The notes beneath the pieces were generated by a model. It had not been told where the DNA came from. It was given only the letters and a program-made list of their open reading frames with translations, and made no database searches. A program made the position numbers and the translations under genes. 64,000 bases of DNA from Sphaerulina vaccinii (lineage: Eukaryota; Ascomycota; Dothideomycetes; Mycosphaerellales; Mycosphaerellaceae): contig JAKUDP010000006.1 in NCBI GenBank assembly GCA_022570795.1, forward strand, positions 2,108,001 to 2,172,000. Reading direction: 5' to 3'. Each line of letters opens with the position of its first letter. The stretch's first letter is position 1. Positions 22,719-32,610 of this stretch are shown one piece after another.

Positions 22719-23039
22719 CTAGGCGCATCGAACAGTGCCAGCGCCGTCAAGACACTTCCAGCTCGTACCAATATCAGCCTCGCGATAGATTTGGAAATCA
22801 CCATGCTGGCCTGCTGACAGATCAACACACTGCAGGAAGGAAGCATTAGCCAGAAGTCTTCTCGTTGCGGGAAGTTGTATACATACGCAGTAAGCATAAG
22901 TTCCCTCGCGACACTGGACTGTATCACGACCAGAGCCAGGGCTGTGCTCGCTCGTGCCGTGGTTACATCATGATTTATAGTCGTACGCGGCTACGAAGGC
23001 CAGAGATCCAAGGATCGAGAGGATGGAGGAGAGCTGCAT
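22719..23039 (-). pseudogene. small secreted cysteine-rich protein gene with an in-frame stop
   Basis: ATG at 23039, exons 23039-22887 and 22829-22719, with a 57-nt intron (GTATGT..CTGCAG). The first 18 residues are a clear signal peptide (MQLSSILSILGSLAFVAA), followed by YDYKS and then TGA at 22970-22968. Beyond the stop the same frame continues for 27 codons and across the intron for 36 more to TAG, with six Cys spaced as in small secreted fungal proteins. The intron is phase 0 and keeps the frame. One nonsense codon therefore separates secretion signal and mature domain. Alternatives: a sequencing error at one base, or an unrecognised intron hiding the stop. No splice pair I could find retains the Cys-rich frame. 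Confidence 0.6.
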
Positions 23040-23122
23040 GATGGTTTGTTGTAGGATGTGGTAGGTTGCTGGTGGTTGTGTAGGAATCGTGTCTCTTTCC
23101 AACGCAGTCTGGATGGCCTTCT

Positions 23123-23128
23123 TATAGG
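23123..23128 (-). promoter_or_regulatory. TATA-like box for the broken secreted gene
   Basis: CTATAAG on the minus strand lies about 85 bases upstream of the ATG at 23039 and supports a former expressed gene there. Confidence 0.3.
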
Positions 23129-23835
23129 ATGCGTCTCTGTCGTGAACAGGAACTGATGTCTGGTGCTCTTCTCGAACATGATGTCGTGGCTCATGGTCGG
23201 TGATTGCCATAGTCGAGACAAGTGATACGAGATCTTCAAACTAATAGATCCTATCTTCGTGAATAAGGCCTAAAAAGTCCGTCGTGGCTATACCGTAATT
23301 CTGGCAGGGACGCCTAGGGAAGGATCCGCATCAAGATTGCCTGTGCTTTCCGTAGTTCAAGACAGGTGCGCGCACTGGAGTGAGGGTTTTGGTATGAGCT
23401 TTTCTTGCATGTCCTCGTGCATAGTCTGTAACCTACAGCACAGCGTATGACGACGTTTGTGGTGCGTTTGCCTCCGCTTCTCATCAGCAGTAATGCGCCA
23501 TGTCTGGCTGTATCGGCCCACGCTGCGAATACAACACAAGCTGATCTAAGCACGCTCGGCGATGAGCTTGTCAAGTGGTCGAGATGGTAGCGACTTAGCA
23601 TGTATACTGCTAGTTGAAGGTGAGCATTCACGCTACTGGCAGGATAGGTCGTGCCCAGCAAGGAGGCTTGAGTCGCCGATGTTTTGGATAAACCGGAAGT
23701 GCGTACACGGCGCTGAATCAGCCCACGAACTAACAGCTCATCTCGTTCATCGTTTGAGTGGTGTCCCATATCCAGAAGGCATGTGCTACTCTAGATAGTG
23801 CCATACAGAAGTGGTGTCGTGTTCGAATACGATCC
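23129..23835. other. intergenic, nothing recognised
   Basis: A few mid-sized frames on both strands overlap each other and carry no motif I recognise. Base composition is normal and there is no repeat. Confidence 0.4.
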
Positions 23836-24219
23836 TTATTTTGGTTGTATCTGTTTACTGCAATCGTGGTAGCACGTACAGTGACACGATCTCCAAAGCC
23901 CATCGAGTGCCGAACCATGTCTTTCTTTCGCAATGTATTGGAGTAATCGTTCAGAAAGCGGGACTTCCAGAACTGGTCTGGGGATATGCTCACCAGCAAT
24001 ATTATATCTTGCCGCTGCATGTGTGGTGATTGTAGAGGTGGACCCAGAGAAATATACAGCAGAGTCGCTGCGATGGGGAGTCGTTCGCTTGCAGCCAAAA
24101 GCAACGTTGGTGGCAGCTTGTAAAGCCACTGCACGCTCTGTCAACTCTCCATTGTCCTCGTCCATTGCTGACAAGCCGGCACATAGGACGTGCCACGAAC
24201 TTTCATATTGCGAAGACAT
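23836..24219 (-). CDS. hypothetical protein, 127 aa (weak)
   Basis: Single-exon frame from the ATG at 24219. The composition is protein-like (MSSQYESSWHVLCAGLSAMD...LTERAVALQAATNVAFG) and the tail is Cys/His-rich (CHCTCYHDC). There is no signal peptide, membrane span or known family. It has no supporting neighbour or intron, so it may be spurious. Confidence 0.3.
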   Translation of the reverse strand: MSSQYESSWHVLCAGLSAMDEDNGELTERAVALQAATNVAFGCKRTTPHRSDSAVYFSGSTSTITTHAAARYNIAGEHIPRPVLEVPLSERLLQYIAKERHGSALDGLWRSCHCTCYHDCSKQIQPK

Positions 24220-25131
24220 GTTGACTGCTCGTGTCACGAGCACGATCTCGGTGCGTCACTCTTGATCGTGCCGCGCGTGCCGAAGTTCACGCAGCTCACG
24301 GAGTGTGAGTGGACCTTTTGAGATCTGGTAACCATTGTGCTTCCCGCGATCGAGGTGAAGAACAGGGAACATGAGCTAGTGTGGTGTTGCGATCGTCCAG
24401 TGTGCAGGCACTTCTCATTTCGTGCAACCTTTACAGATCATGTCCCACGGTCATGCGTTAGCTGCAGAAAGAGAGGGTCGTATACTGAGTGCTGAAGTTG
24501 TGCGACCTGTGAAATAGTTGGCCTGCTTGGTGATACAGCTAGCTGATGCTTAGATCGTGAAGAGCTTATGTGGCACTACTTGATATTCGTTGGCGGTTGG
24601 ATTCTCGGTGGGGTGATTGCTCCTTTGAGCAGATTGCGACCATCCGTGGTACTCCGTTGACTTCACCCTGATTGTGAGCACTTCCTGCTAGATCATATGA
24701 ACCGACGGAGGGCTTCCGCCTGTTTCTCGACCACATCCAAGTCTTGCTTCATGCTGCGCGCCGAGGAGAGGCTTCCAAGGAGAGGCTTGCAAGGAAGCCC
24801 GCGTCTTCTCGCCGGGAACACGGAGGAGTTGCAGCACTCCTTCTCGTGCATGGTGGTCATCGCAAACGGCCAAATTTGCATGTCTTCGGATGTTTCTCAT
24901 ATCATGGCAACCTTAAAAGTGGTGCGATCTCGCCTCTCTCTGATCAAGCTGCCAGTCTGCTGATTGCTGGCTGACCGCGCAGTCGCCACGCCTCTGACCA
25001 GTATCACTCTTACTTTGCTTCCACCTGCGCGATAGGACGCATTCAGCCGGATGATCCTCATAGCTGCCTTGCGCGCCTTTGCCGATGAGCACGCACATAA
25101 CGGGTGTTCATCTCAGCACATTCCCAGTCTC
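24220..25131. other. intergenic, nothing recognised
   Basis: No gene is supported. A short direct repeat of GAGAGGCTT(C/G)CAAGGA lies at about 24766-24795. Confidence 0.4.
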
Positions 25132-25491
25132 TCATTTCTTCCCATCCTTGCCCTTGAACCCAGTCAAAGTCTTCACCTCACTCTCCAGCGTGTTCAATTC
25201 TTCCTGCTTCTCCTGCTTGACTTCGATACTTTCCAACTTCAGCCACGACCAGTACAGCACCTGGAAAGTGACCATTGCGATGAGGAAGGTTCGCGCTATT
25301 GGACGTCCAATGCCGCCTTTCTTATAGATTTCTCGATGAGGGTTGGGCTTTTCTGTTGGCCGTGCTGTGGTCTGATCCGGAGCTTGATATTGTGGTTGTT
25401 GAGGCTGTTGTTGGAGGATGCGGGAGGGGGTGGAGAAGTGGCGGGGGCTTGGTCGCAGTGCGCGTTGAGCAGGTACATGTAGGCGGAACAT
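25132..25491 (-). CDS. mitochondrial-type single-span membrane protein, 119 aa
   Basis: ATG at 25491 begins a classic presequence: Arg-rich, no acidic residues, with RHFSTPSRIL as a likely cleavage region. A Gln/Pro stretch follows, then a transmembrane segment (RTFLIAMVTFQVLYWSWL) and a charged C-terminal helix (EVKQEKQEELNTLESEVKTL). This suggests a mitochondrial inner-membrane protein. A further in-frame ATG at 25581 would add 30 Ser/Thr-rich residues without a clearer targeting signal. I cannot name the family. It is about 320 bp from the end of the DGAT2 gene on the same strand. Confidence 0.65.
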   Translation of the reverse strand: MFRLHVPAQRALRPSPRHFSTPSRILQQQPQQPQYQAPDQTTARPTEKPNPHREIYKKGGIGRPIARTFLIAMVTFQVLYWSWLKLESIEVKQEKQEELNTLESEVKTLTGFKGKDGKK

Positions 25492-25813
25492 TGTCGTGCT
25501 GGTTCTTGATGACGGGAACGTTGTACTGGATATGGTGGAAGGAACGCGTGTTGGAACAATTTGGGAGGGGAGGGAGCTCATTCGCGCGGCTCCGATGTCG
25601 GCGGAAGCATCAACGTCGACTTCGACCTCTTCTACTGTACAACATCTTGACCAAGACAACAACAATATCAGAGACCAGAGATCACGAAGTCAATTCGCAC
25701 TGACTGCAAGTGAACAATGATACATTATGTCCATATCGATACAATAGCAATATACAGCTGCGGCCGTTGTGCGCATTGTCGTATCAGCACCAGCATCAAC
25801 CCCCAGGTCAACA

Positions 25814-27737
25814 TCACTCCACGATTTCGAGTTCTCCTTTACGATCTCTCGCAAAGGTGTCCTTCCATTCGTCCCAGATACGCTGCAGCTCTTCGACGTA
25901 TCTTGCATGTAGTTCGTCAACGTACTCAGGCGTAGGATTCTTGTTTTGAGCAACCTGAATGGGTCGCCCGACCACAATGTTGATAGGACGACGATAAGGC
26001 ATCATGCCTACATCGTAGTTGAACACTCCACGTGCATGGAAGAGTGGGATCTACAACTCTCGTCAGTTTCAGTATACGCCAGCTCGCGACGATCTCGCTT
26101 ACCGTAAAACCCATCAACTTCTTTACAAGCATCTGGCCTTTGTGTATCCAAGGATGTCCTTCAGCATCAAATTGGTCGTAAATGTCGTTCTCACCAAAAG
26201 CCAGTGTAGGCACAAGATCCGCACCACATCTCACAGCCAACTTCACAAAGCCTTTCCTTCTCTTGAGTACCAATCTCAAAGTATATGGCTTCGCGTCAAG
26301 ACTCTCCCTCGCACCACCCACGACAATCGTGATAGCGCGTCCCATGCCCTCCTTGTTGACGCCGCCACGTGAGAGGAGGTTCTCGCAACTTTCGCGACTA
26401 ACGGAGGCGAGGCCCATCCTCAATGCGTACTCGCGATAGAGAGGGATACGGAAGTTACTGTCCAAGGTGAGGAGAGTGTTGGTTATACCAGGGAAGAGTT
26501 GAGAAAAGCCAAGAGCTTCTGTTGCGAAAGCTGCGAATGCGCCATGACTGATGATGCCGTGAGGGTGGTAGCCGAAGATATATTTCCTTGTAGGCTCAAG
26601 TTCTTGACTGCGGTGTAGACGAGCTGGAAAGTAGGATCCGAAGAGGGACCAAATCTTCGATCTCCTTGCCCACTCGCTTCTCTGAGCAAGACTTCCATCC
26701 ACGGAGACTTGCGAGAACAGGACGTATAGTAGGTAGGGAACTAGGATAGGCCAGAGCAGTGGTATGCCGCAGAGGAAGAGGAAGATTGTCAAGCCGCCGA
26801 CGATGGAGAGGGTGTGCATCAGTACGACTGCAGTCTGTAGTCGTCGTTGCGCCGGGACATTGAGAGGTGCCCAGCTGATCGCGCTTTTGGACCAGCCTTC
26901 GCCGGCTCGTCGTCCACTCGTGAGCTCACTGTCGCTGCGATCTCGTCCTCGCGTGGGCCGTTGGAGAGAACCTGGCTTATTCTCAATTTGCTGTAGACTA
27001 GACAGATCGGCCTCGGAGCGCTTGATGGAAGCCAGATTCTCACCGCTCTTATTCCTAATAAGGTCGATTCCAGTCTCGTTCTTCTTCTCCGCAGATAGAT
27101 TTCCGTTCCCGTTCGTCACTGTCGCCTGACCATTACTCCTCAACTTCTCCTGCTCTTCCTGAATGCCCGTCATCTCTTGACGTGATTGCGAAGAAGTCGG
27201 TCTGTCTTTCTGTGACTGTGAAGAAGTCCGTCTGTCTTTCTGTGACTGTGAAGAAGTCGGTCTGTCACCGTTCAGATTCTTGGACGAAGCACGCTTATGC
27301 GCTCTCCTGATCGGTGATCTCGGAGCTTCGTCCTCTCCCAGACCATCAAAAGTCGTGCTGATCTCCTTCACGGGCAGACCATAACCATCCCCATTACTCA
27401 GACTGCTTGGTGTAGGAGGATGCTCTTTCACAGCGCCGGCGTATGTGTCCTTCTTCTCCAATCTCCCCTTAGGATGTCTCAACGAAGGACTGCCCGGAGT
27501 GGGAATCTCGTCAATGACTTCGCCGAATGCGCGTGGTTCGCCTGATCCGCTCCTGCTGTGGACCGGTCGCGGAGGAGTCTCTTTGATGGCGCTTTCGTCG
27601 AATATCGGATCTTCGGCGTCGATAGGATCGGCTTCTTCGGCTTCGTCTTCGTTCAGGGCGTCGGCGTAGCTTTTCGGAGGCAGATGTTGTTCTTGTCGCG
27701 TTGAAGGAGACGACGGTTCCGCGTTGAGGAGAGACAT
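25814..27737 (-). CDS. DGA1: diacylglycerol O-acyltransferase type 2 (DGAT2)
   Basis: Two exons, 27737-26103 and 26050-25814 (52-nt intron, GTAAGC..GTAG), 623 residues. It catalyses acyl-CoA plus diacylglycerol to triacylglycerol at the ER and lipid droplets. Seen: hydrophobic hairpin (LSIVGGLTIFLFLCGIPLLWPILVPYLLYVL), catalytic YHPHGIISHG, the GGARESLDAKP motif, then IPLFHARGVFNYDVG and PYRRPINIVVG in exon 2. The acyltransferase occupies the C-terminal half; the first ~300 residues are a disordered, Ser- and charge-rich extension, longer than in yeast Dga1, including three near-copies of a TSSQSQKDR decapeptide (27183-27270). The start at 27737 is preferred to upstream in-frame codons, which run through a 9-bp tandem repeat. 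It diverges from the STK19 homologue. Confidence 0.92.
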
Positions 27738-28170
27738 GCTCGTCTCGCGACAGACAAGGCAGACAAGGCAGACAAGGCAGACAAGGCAGACAAGGGTAGG
27801 GGCAGGGGTGTGCTTTCCTCTTCTTGTTGGGAGTGGAGGAAGTGGATTATGGGAACATGATCTTATGCAGAGAAATGGATTCTGCTTATCGCGAATGGAT
27901 ACAGTACAGTACAGTACTTCTCCTCTTGTGTGTCTGCCACCAGGATTTCTGTTTCTCAACCTGCGCCAGCAACCGAACGATGACGCAGTGACGCGAGCGG
28001 ATCTCCACTTTCACCACTAACTTAACTTACCACCTCTAGCGCTTTTGCATGTGATCACGAACCCAACAACATCACCTCCTTCACGTCTCTCGAGATCACA
28101 GGATCGTGTATACAGGCCATGTTGAGCGTCCAATACAAGACGTACGGTATACAAGAACCAGACTGAAAGG
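27738..28170. promoter_or_regulatory. 433-bp divergent promoter region DGAT2 / STK19
   Basis: It separates the two head-to-head start codons (27737 minus, 28171 plus) and so must carry both core promoters. It contains the 27751-27795 tandem repeat and a (TACAG)-type repeat near 27901-27917. Confidence 0.5.
27751..27795. repeat. five perfect copies of a 9-bp tandem repeat
   Basis: CAGACAAGG is repeated five times without interruption, in the 5' leader of DGAT2 (CCTTGTCTG on its sense strand), starting 14 bp upstream of the start codon. Its 9-bp unit preserves reading frame whatever the copy number. Confidence 0.9.
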
Positions 28171-29325
28171 ATGCCAAAACTGCCCAACCCTCTCCTCCGC
28201 CGTAGCAAGTCTAACGCCTCCTCTCCCTTCAAGACTACCAAACCCGGCCTCAAGCGTGGCAGCACACTTCCCGAGAAGGAGCTCGAACACAATCGCCTGG
28301 AAGATGTCGGGATAATACCGCGTCTACCTACAGACTCTGCACAAGATGTTGTTTCTCTCATTCGCCACATCCTGGACCACGCCTTTGAGGATATCCCGGA
28401 ACGAGCAGCAGGCCTCAATAGTAAGCAGATCGCAGAAACGCTGCGATTTCGTGCTAGATTTTCGCCAATAGTCAGCATCGCCCATCTACACGCTCTCAGC
28501 ATCTCCGCCACAGAAACAGAACGCGGACTTGCTCGGCTCGTGGCTACGGGAGTGCTCAGAAAGGTCACCATTCCTGGAAGAGGCAAAGGCGGAACAGCAG
28601 TAGGAGAGGGCATTGTTCTGGTTGAAGATTGGAAAGCTCGTGTCCTATCCTCAGAGCTCGAAGAAGAGCTGAAGGAGCAATATGTTGCTCTAATGACTGC
28701 AAATCCGGCATCCCAAACAGTCTCCGTCACCAGACTTAGCAAAAGCGAGATAAGAAACCTAGTAGAAGCTGGGTTCCTCACGAACCCTTCTGCTCTTCTT
28801 TCCTCCAGTGCTCCAACTTTCCACAGATCAGCATCTTCTGGAGCAATAGCAACAGCAGGCCATACAGCTGTGACTGGCACATATGCGGCTATCGGTGGTC
28901 ATGGAGCTATTCATGATTCTGGAGGCGGAGGAAGCACTTTGGCGACTCAGCATAATCGGCAGTCCAGGTCTACTTCGACAGCTGATAATATGACATTCGC
29001 ATTGCCTGGAACTGGATCCTACCTCAAGCTCCTCACAGAGTCTCGGCAGCATTTACTTTTCTTACTGAAACAGCTCAGTCCAAGGTATAGAGAGTGTACC
29101 AGAGATCTGCTCGAGGAGAAGTGGAATGGCAATGTGCTTGGAGATGCGACTTCTAAGGCTAAACGAGCACGAGGGGAGTGGAGTGGTGTGCTACCTGGCC
29201 AGACGAGAAGATGGAGGACTTTCTATGGGCTGGAGTTCGAGTGGGTGTTGGCTGAGTGTCTGGGAAGTGGACTTGTGGAGTTGTTTGATACTGGAATGGG
29301 AATCGTTGGAGTGCGAGGTATCTGA
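28171..29325 (+). CDS. STK19-family winged-helix protein
   Basis: Single exon, 384 residues. The N-terminal basic patch (MPKLPNPLLRRSKSNASSPF) and the following DVVSLIRHILDHAF / GLNSKQIAETLRFRARFSPI region match the fungal STK19 family (Pfam Stk19), once annotated as a serine/threonine kinase and now understood as a DNA-binding tandem winged-helix protein acting in transcription-coupled nucleotide excision repair in animals. No kinase motifs are visible. Residues about 220-270 form a Gly/Ser/Ala-rich low-complexity insert (GGHGAIHDSGGGGSTLATQ), followed by a helical C-terminal wing (TRRWRTFYGLEFEWVLAECLGSGLVELFDTG). A nuclear role is inferred. Family assignment is from memory of the fungal sequences. 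Confidence 0.75.
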   Translation: MPKLPNPLLRRSKSNASSPFKTTKPGLKRGSTLPEKELEHNRLEDVGIIPRLPTDSAQDVVSLIRHILDHAFEDIPERAAGLNSKQIAETLRFRARFSPIVSIAHLHALSISATETERGLARLVATGVLRKVTIPGRGKGGTAVGEGIVLVEDWKARVLSSELEEELKEQYVALMTANPASQTVSVTRLSKSEIRNLVEAGFLTNPSALLSSSAPTFHRSASSGAIATAGHTAVTGTYAAIGGHGAIHDSGGGGSTLATQHNRQSRSTSTADNMTFALPGTGSYLKLLTESRQHLLFLLKQLSPRYRECTRDLLEEKWNGNVLGDATSKAKRARGEWSGVLPGQTRRWRTFYGLEFEWVLAECLGSGLVELFDTGMGIVGVRGI

Positions 29326-29564
29326 GGTACGATTGTGCTCGCTGCTCAAACATCCTGGAGACCTTCTTTGAAGGGTGAGGTCCTCCCGTGCTCAAATGGT
29401 ACCTTTGCATACACTTTGCAAGTGGTAGAGCAGAGACATGGTAAGTTGCGGTACCGACCCGCGAGGTTATCAAAGGCCACCTTGATATAATACCCTCGCG
29501 AGGTTTTCCTCAAACTCCTGGACTGCAGCGCTTATTATACCTCTCCGCGTACAAATCACTTAAC

Positions 29565-30146
29565 ATGATAATGCTGACCCGCACGAGACAGCCGCTCACG
29601 AACGTTCTGGCATGGAGATGTGGCAATACATCCATCCCGTGGCTGCGAGTGAGAAGAGCAGAACTCCACAGCGACCCCGATTCTCGTCTCCAGTAGCGAG
29701 AGCAATACATTGCCAGCCTTGAAGAAAGGCTCCGGAAAGGACTGAAGCAACGAGACGAGGCTATCTCAGCCCTGCGAGAAGAACTGAAGCAACGAGAAGA
29801 AGAAGTTGCCGGGATTGACAAAGTCTATCGAGCGAAAATGCAGGAAGCCGCGAAGAGAGCTTACGCCCTTGGCCTTGTAGACAACGAAGCTATGCAAGAT
29901 ACGCGAAACGGAAGCTTGAAGGAGGAACAGGTCAGCTGGGAGCCTCTCGCCAAGGTGAAGTCCCCTTGGTGGTTTGAGCAGCAATCCAAGAAGGCTAGCA
30001 AAAGTGTGAAAGATAAGAAGTTGGAAGAGAAGGAAGATGCACAGGACAAGGACAATAGGGACAAAAAAGAGGAGGAATGCTTCGACAGTTGTGTCAAGCA
30101 CCTCCTCATCTTCGCGGTTGGCTTCTTCATCGGTGGCGGTGGATAG
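29565..30146 (+). CDS. small coiled-coil membrane protein, tandem paralogue A
   Basis: Two exons: 29565-29648 and 29697-30146, with a 48-nt intron (GTGAGA..CAGTAG) that removes an in-frame TAG at 29694. 177 residues. The N-terminus (MIMLTRTRQPLTNVLAW) is Arg-rich and resembles a mitochondrial presequence. Exon 2 is a coiled coil with a duplicated LKQR(D/E)E unit (29744-29805) and a Lys/Glu tail. A short C-terminal hydrophobic segment ends in Gly (HLLIFAVGFFIGGGG). It shares N-terminal RTRQxLT, a central charged helix and a Gly-rich terminal segment with the next gene, so I read them as a diverged tandem pair. Function unknown. Confidence 0.6.
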
Positions 30147-30487
30147 ACTGTACCACTACGGTGCCTCCGCTCTACGGCATAATTCTATGCTGCTTGAGGC
30201 AGAGCTGTTACACCCCTGATACTCGCACACGCGAACTGAAAAGGATCGGAAACTCCGTGCTGGACACTTCTTCAACTTCTTCGGCAGCAATTTGTGGGTC
30301 GCAAAAGTATCACATTCACCACGTGGTAAGCGGGATACGTGGTTACTTCAACGCGCGTACACACAGAATATAGCAGACACTTTGAAAATTTGGGAATCTC
30401 TGTGCTCCATTTTTTGGACTGCAAAATCAAGTCATAACCCTAGACGAATCAACACAACACAAGATATCAAAACCAATAATCACAAAT

Positions 30488-30940
30488 ATGATGCTTCTTC
30501 GCACAAGACAACAGCTCACGAGAGCTCTGCCGAAGCCATCAACAACCCTCGTATATCAACGAAGAGCCATAGCTGGATTCCGCCGAGTCCCCACCAACGT
30601 CCAACAGCGAGATCAACTCTTCATCAAGAAACTAGCAAGTGGTCGTGACCACATCACAGTCCTTCGGGAAGAAATCAAGCGTCTGAATGAACAGGCCGCA
30701 CTCCTTGCCATGGACGGAGCAGATGTCAGTAACAGAGAGCTGAACCATAATATTCGGCATGCGCTCCGTGTCCACCTGTTGGAGATGGAAAGAGCGGAGA
30801 TGGAAAGACTCGAACAGGAGGAGGCAGCAGAGAAAGACTCAGTGCAGGCGGGCGCGTTCGTGGGCGGAGGTATGATCGCTGCTATGGGGATCATCGGTCT
30901 TTCTCACCTAATTGGCGGCTCTCGCGACAGGGAGTCCTAA
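30488..30940 (+). CDS. small mitochondrial-type membrane protein, tandem paralogue B
   Basis: Single exon, 150 residues. MMLLRTRQQLTRALPKP..RRAIAGFRR is a good mitochondrial presequence. A charged helix follows (HLLEMERAEMERLEQEEAAE), then a C-terminal Gly-rich membrane segment (AFVGGGMIAAMGIIGLSHLIGG). The CA-rich leader before 30488 is typical for fungi. Same strand and same architecture as the gene 340 bp upstream. No family is recognised; a mitochondrial inner-membrane location is inferred. Confidence 0.65.
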   Translation: MMLLRTRQQLTRALPKPSTTLVYQRRAIAGFRRVPTNVQQRDQLFIKKLASGRDHITVLREEIKRLNEQAALLAMDGADVSNRELNHNIRHALRVHLLEMERAEMERLEQEEAAEKDSVQAGAFVGGGMIAAMGIIGLSHLIGGSRDRES

Positions 30941-31804
30941 CGTCTGGATGATCTTATGATTGCAATTGGGACTGTGGAACAGAACGAGTTCGAACGGAAA
31001 ATCAATCTACGGTTGAAGCGATGGGGTACTTCAATTGAGAACTATGCTCCAAGGCTACACAGGCACACTCATGAAGACCAAGCGGTGGCTAAGCACGACG
31101 ATGACTCTCGCGCAGATGGAGGCAGTGTCATCTGATAAAGGACGTCGATCAACGCCGTGATTCATTCGAGGGAGATAGACTTGCAATGAAGCTTTCCGCA
31201 TTGATCTCTGGAACTTACCAGCTAGCGAGTAAGGAAGCTCACTCTTTCCCAGTGGTTGCTTTTCAGATACGATCAGCGTCACTCAAGAAGCACGGGCTGG
31301 GAAATTTGGCAGCGCATGCGGTACGAGCTCTCTCTCTACCTACTATCGCAGCAAGTATTGCTATAGTATAATTATGTCAGCGGAACGCTCAAGATACAGT
31401 GTCATATCGCCTGTCCTGATCAGCATCTGCAAGAGAAACCCGGCATCCAGACTGTCGGGCTCAAGATCGCAGCATTGTTCTTCTGCATCCAGAACGCCCA
31501 GACCTTGTTGTGGCACAGATTCATCTCGCGTCGAACAAAGAAAGTCGATCCTGGCCAAGGAACAATCTGATCTGGGGTACATATTCCTTTGTTCTTCCCG
31601 CTCTACAAGAGCTATATTGAAGCACTTTCGCATCGTGACTCTACAACTTACTGCATATCGACCTCAATAGAGCATTGTATACCATATCACGGTTAATCCG
31701 GCACGATGAACTTCTTGATTCTTCTCAACACACAATTTTGCCGATCAACTCTTGTATCGAAACCTACAGTACCGCCACATTTACCACCATAAACAACGAC
31801 CACC
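30941..31804. other. intergenic and 5' leader
   Basis: No convincing gene. The final 90 bases are a CA-rich leader (ACCACCATAAACAACGACC) in front of the secreted protein start at 31805. Confidence 0.45.
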
Positions 31805-32547
31805 ATGCGTTTCTTCGCCGCTTTTGCCGCCATTATCGGTGTCGCTTCCGCTGCAGTCGCTGGCCGTGCCGGTCAATGCAAGGCTAAGAACGAATACGTT
31901 TACAACACCATCAACAGATTCTGTGCTAAGACCGACATGGTTGTTCCTTCGTCTTACGCTGCCAATGGACTGAACAGCTTGAACTCCTACGTTCATTTGA
32001 GCGTTCAGGGTGAGCAGACCTCTTCATTCCTTGTACCGTCCCACATCACATTGCTGACTCGCTTCACTCGTAGGTAAATGCAGCCCAGCTCAATGGGTTC
32101 CATCCGCAATCTGCAAGGCACAATTCTTCCAGATGTGCGTTCGCGGTGACGCTCTCGGACAGAGAAACGCCAACTGGGGCCGCAACTTGTGCCAATCTTG
32201 GGATATCGCTGCTAGCAGATCTCAACAGTAAGTTCATTCACCATCACATCTCCTTCGCACGCCGATTACTGTACTGATCAGCATGACAGTACCGGCGAAA
32301 AGAAGAAGAAGCTTGGTCTTGGTCCTTCCTAGATACAGGTTGGCTGACGTTTCATCTTTCTTTTTATAGCAGCACGAATGGCAATGCCAATAAGCCGAAG
32401 ACGAATGGACAAGTTGAGTCTAAGCAGGGGAGTTTTAAGCAGTTCTTTAAGCTTTTGGGAAATCTCAAGAGGGATGATGGGATGTATGATACTGCGGATA
32501 TTGAGGAGGCGAGGAGGTTGGCTGTTGAGGGAGGAGAGGAGGAGTAG
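31805..32547 (+). CDS. small secreted cysteine-rich protein
   Basis: Exon 1 31805-32009, intron of 64 nt, exon 2 32074-32227. The signal peptide MRFFAAFAAIIGVASAAVA is clear. The mature part has six Cys (GQCKAKN, NRFCAK, GKCSPA, AICKAQ, QMCVRG, NLCQSW), an even number fit for three disulphides. After exon 2 (GTAAGT donor) two acceptors are possible. GACAG at 32289 gives a short Lys-rich end at 32332 (133 aa). TATAG at 32369 gives a 59-codon helical, charged tail ending at 32547 (178 aa), which looks coding throughout. I favour the longer form, but both may be made. Effector-like by size and Cys content; family unknown. Confidence 0.72.
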
Positions 32548-32610
32548 GAGAGGTTGTTGATGTTTCATAATTTCATTTTTGGTATGATACAATCGTTTAC
32601 TTCACGCTGC

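Noticed and set aside
29694..29696. TAG taken at first as a nonsense mutation
   Set aside because: A phase-0 48-nt GT-AG intron removes it and leaves a continuous protein.
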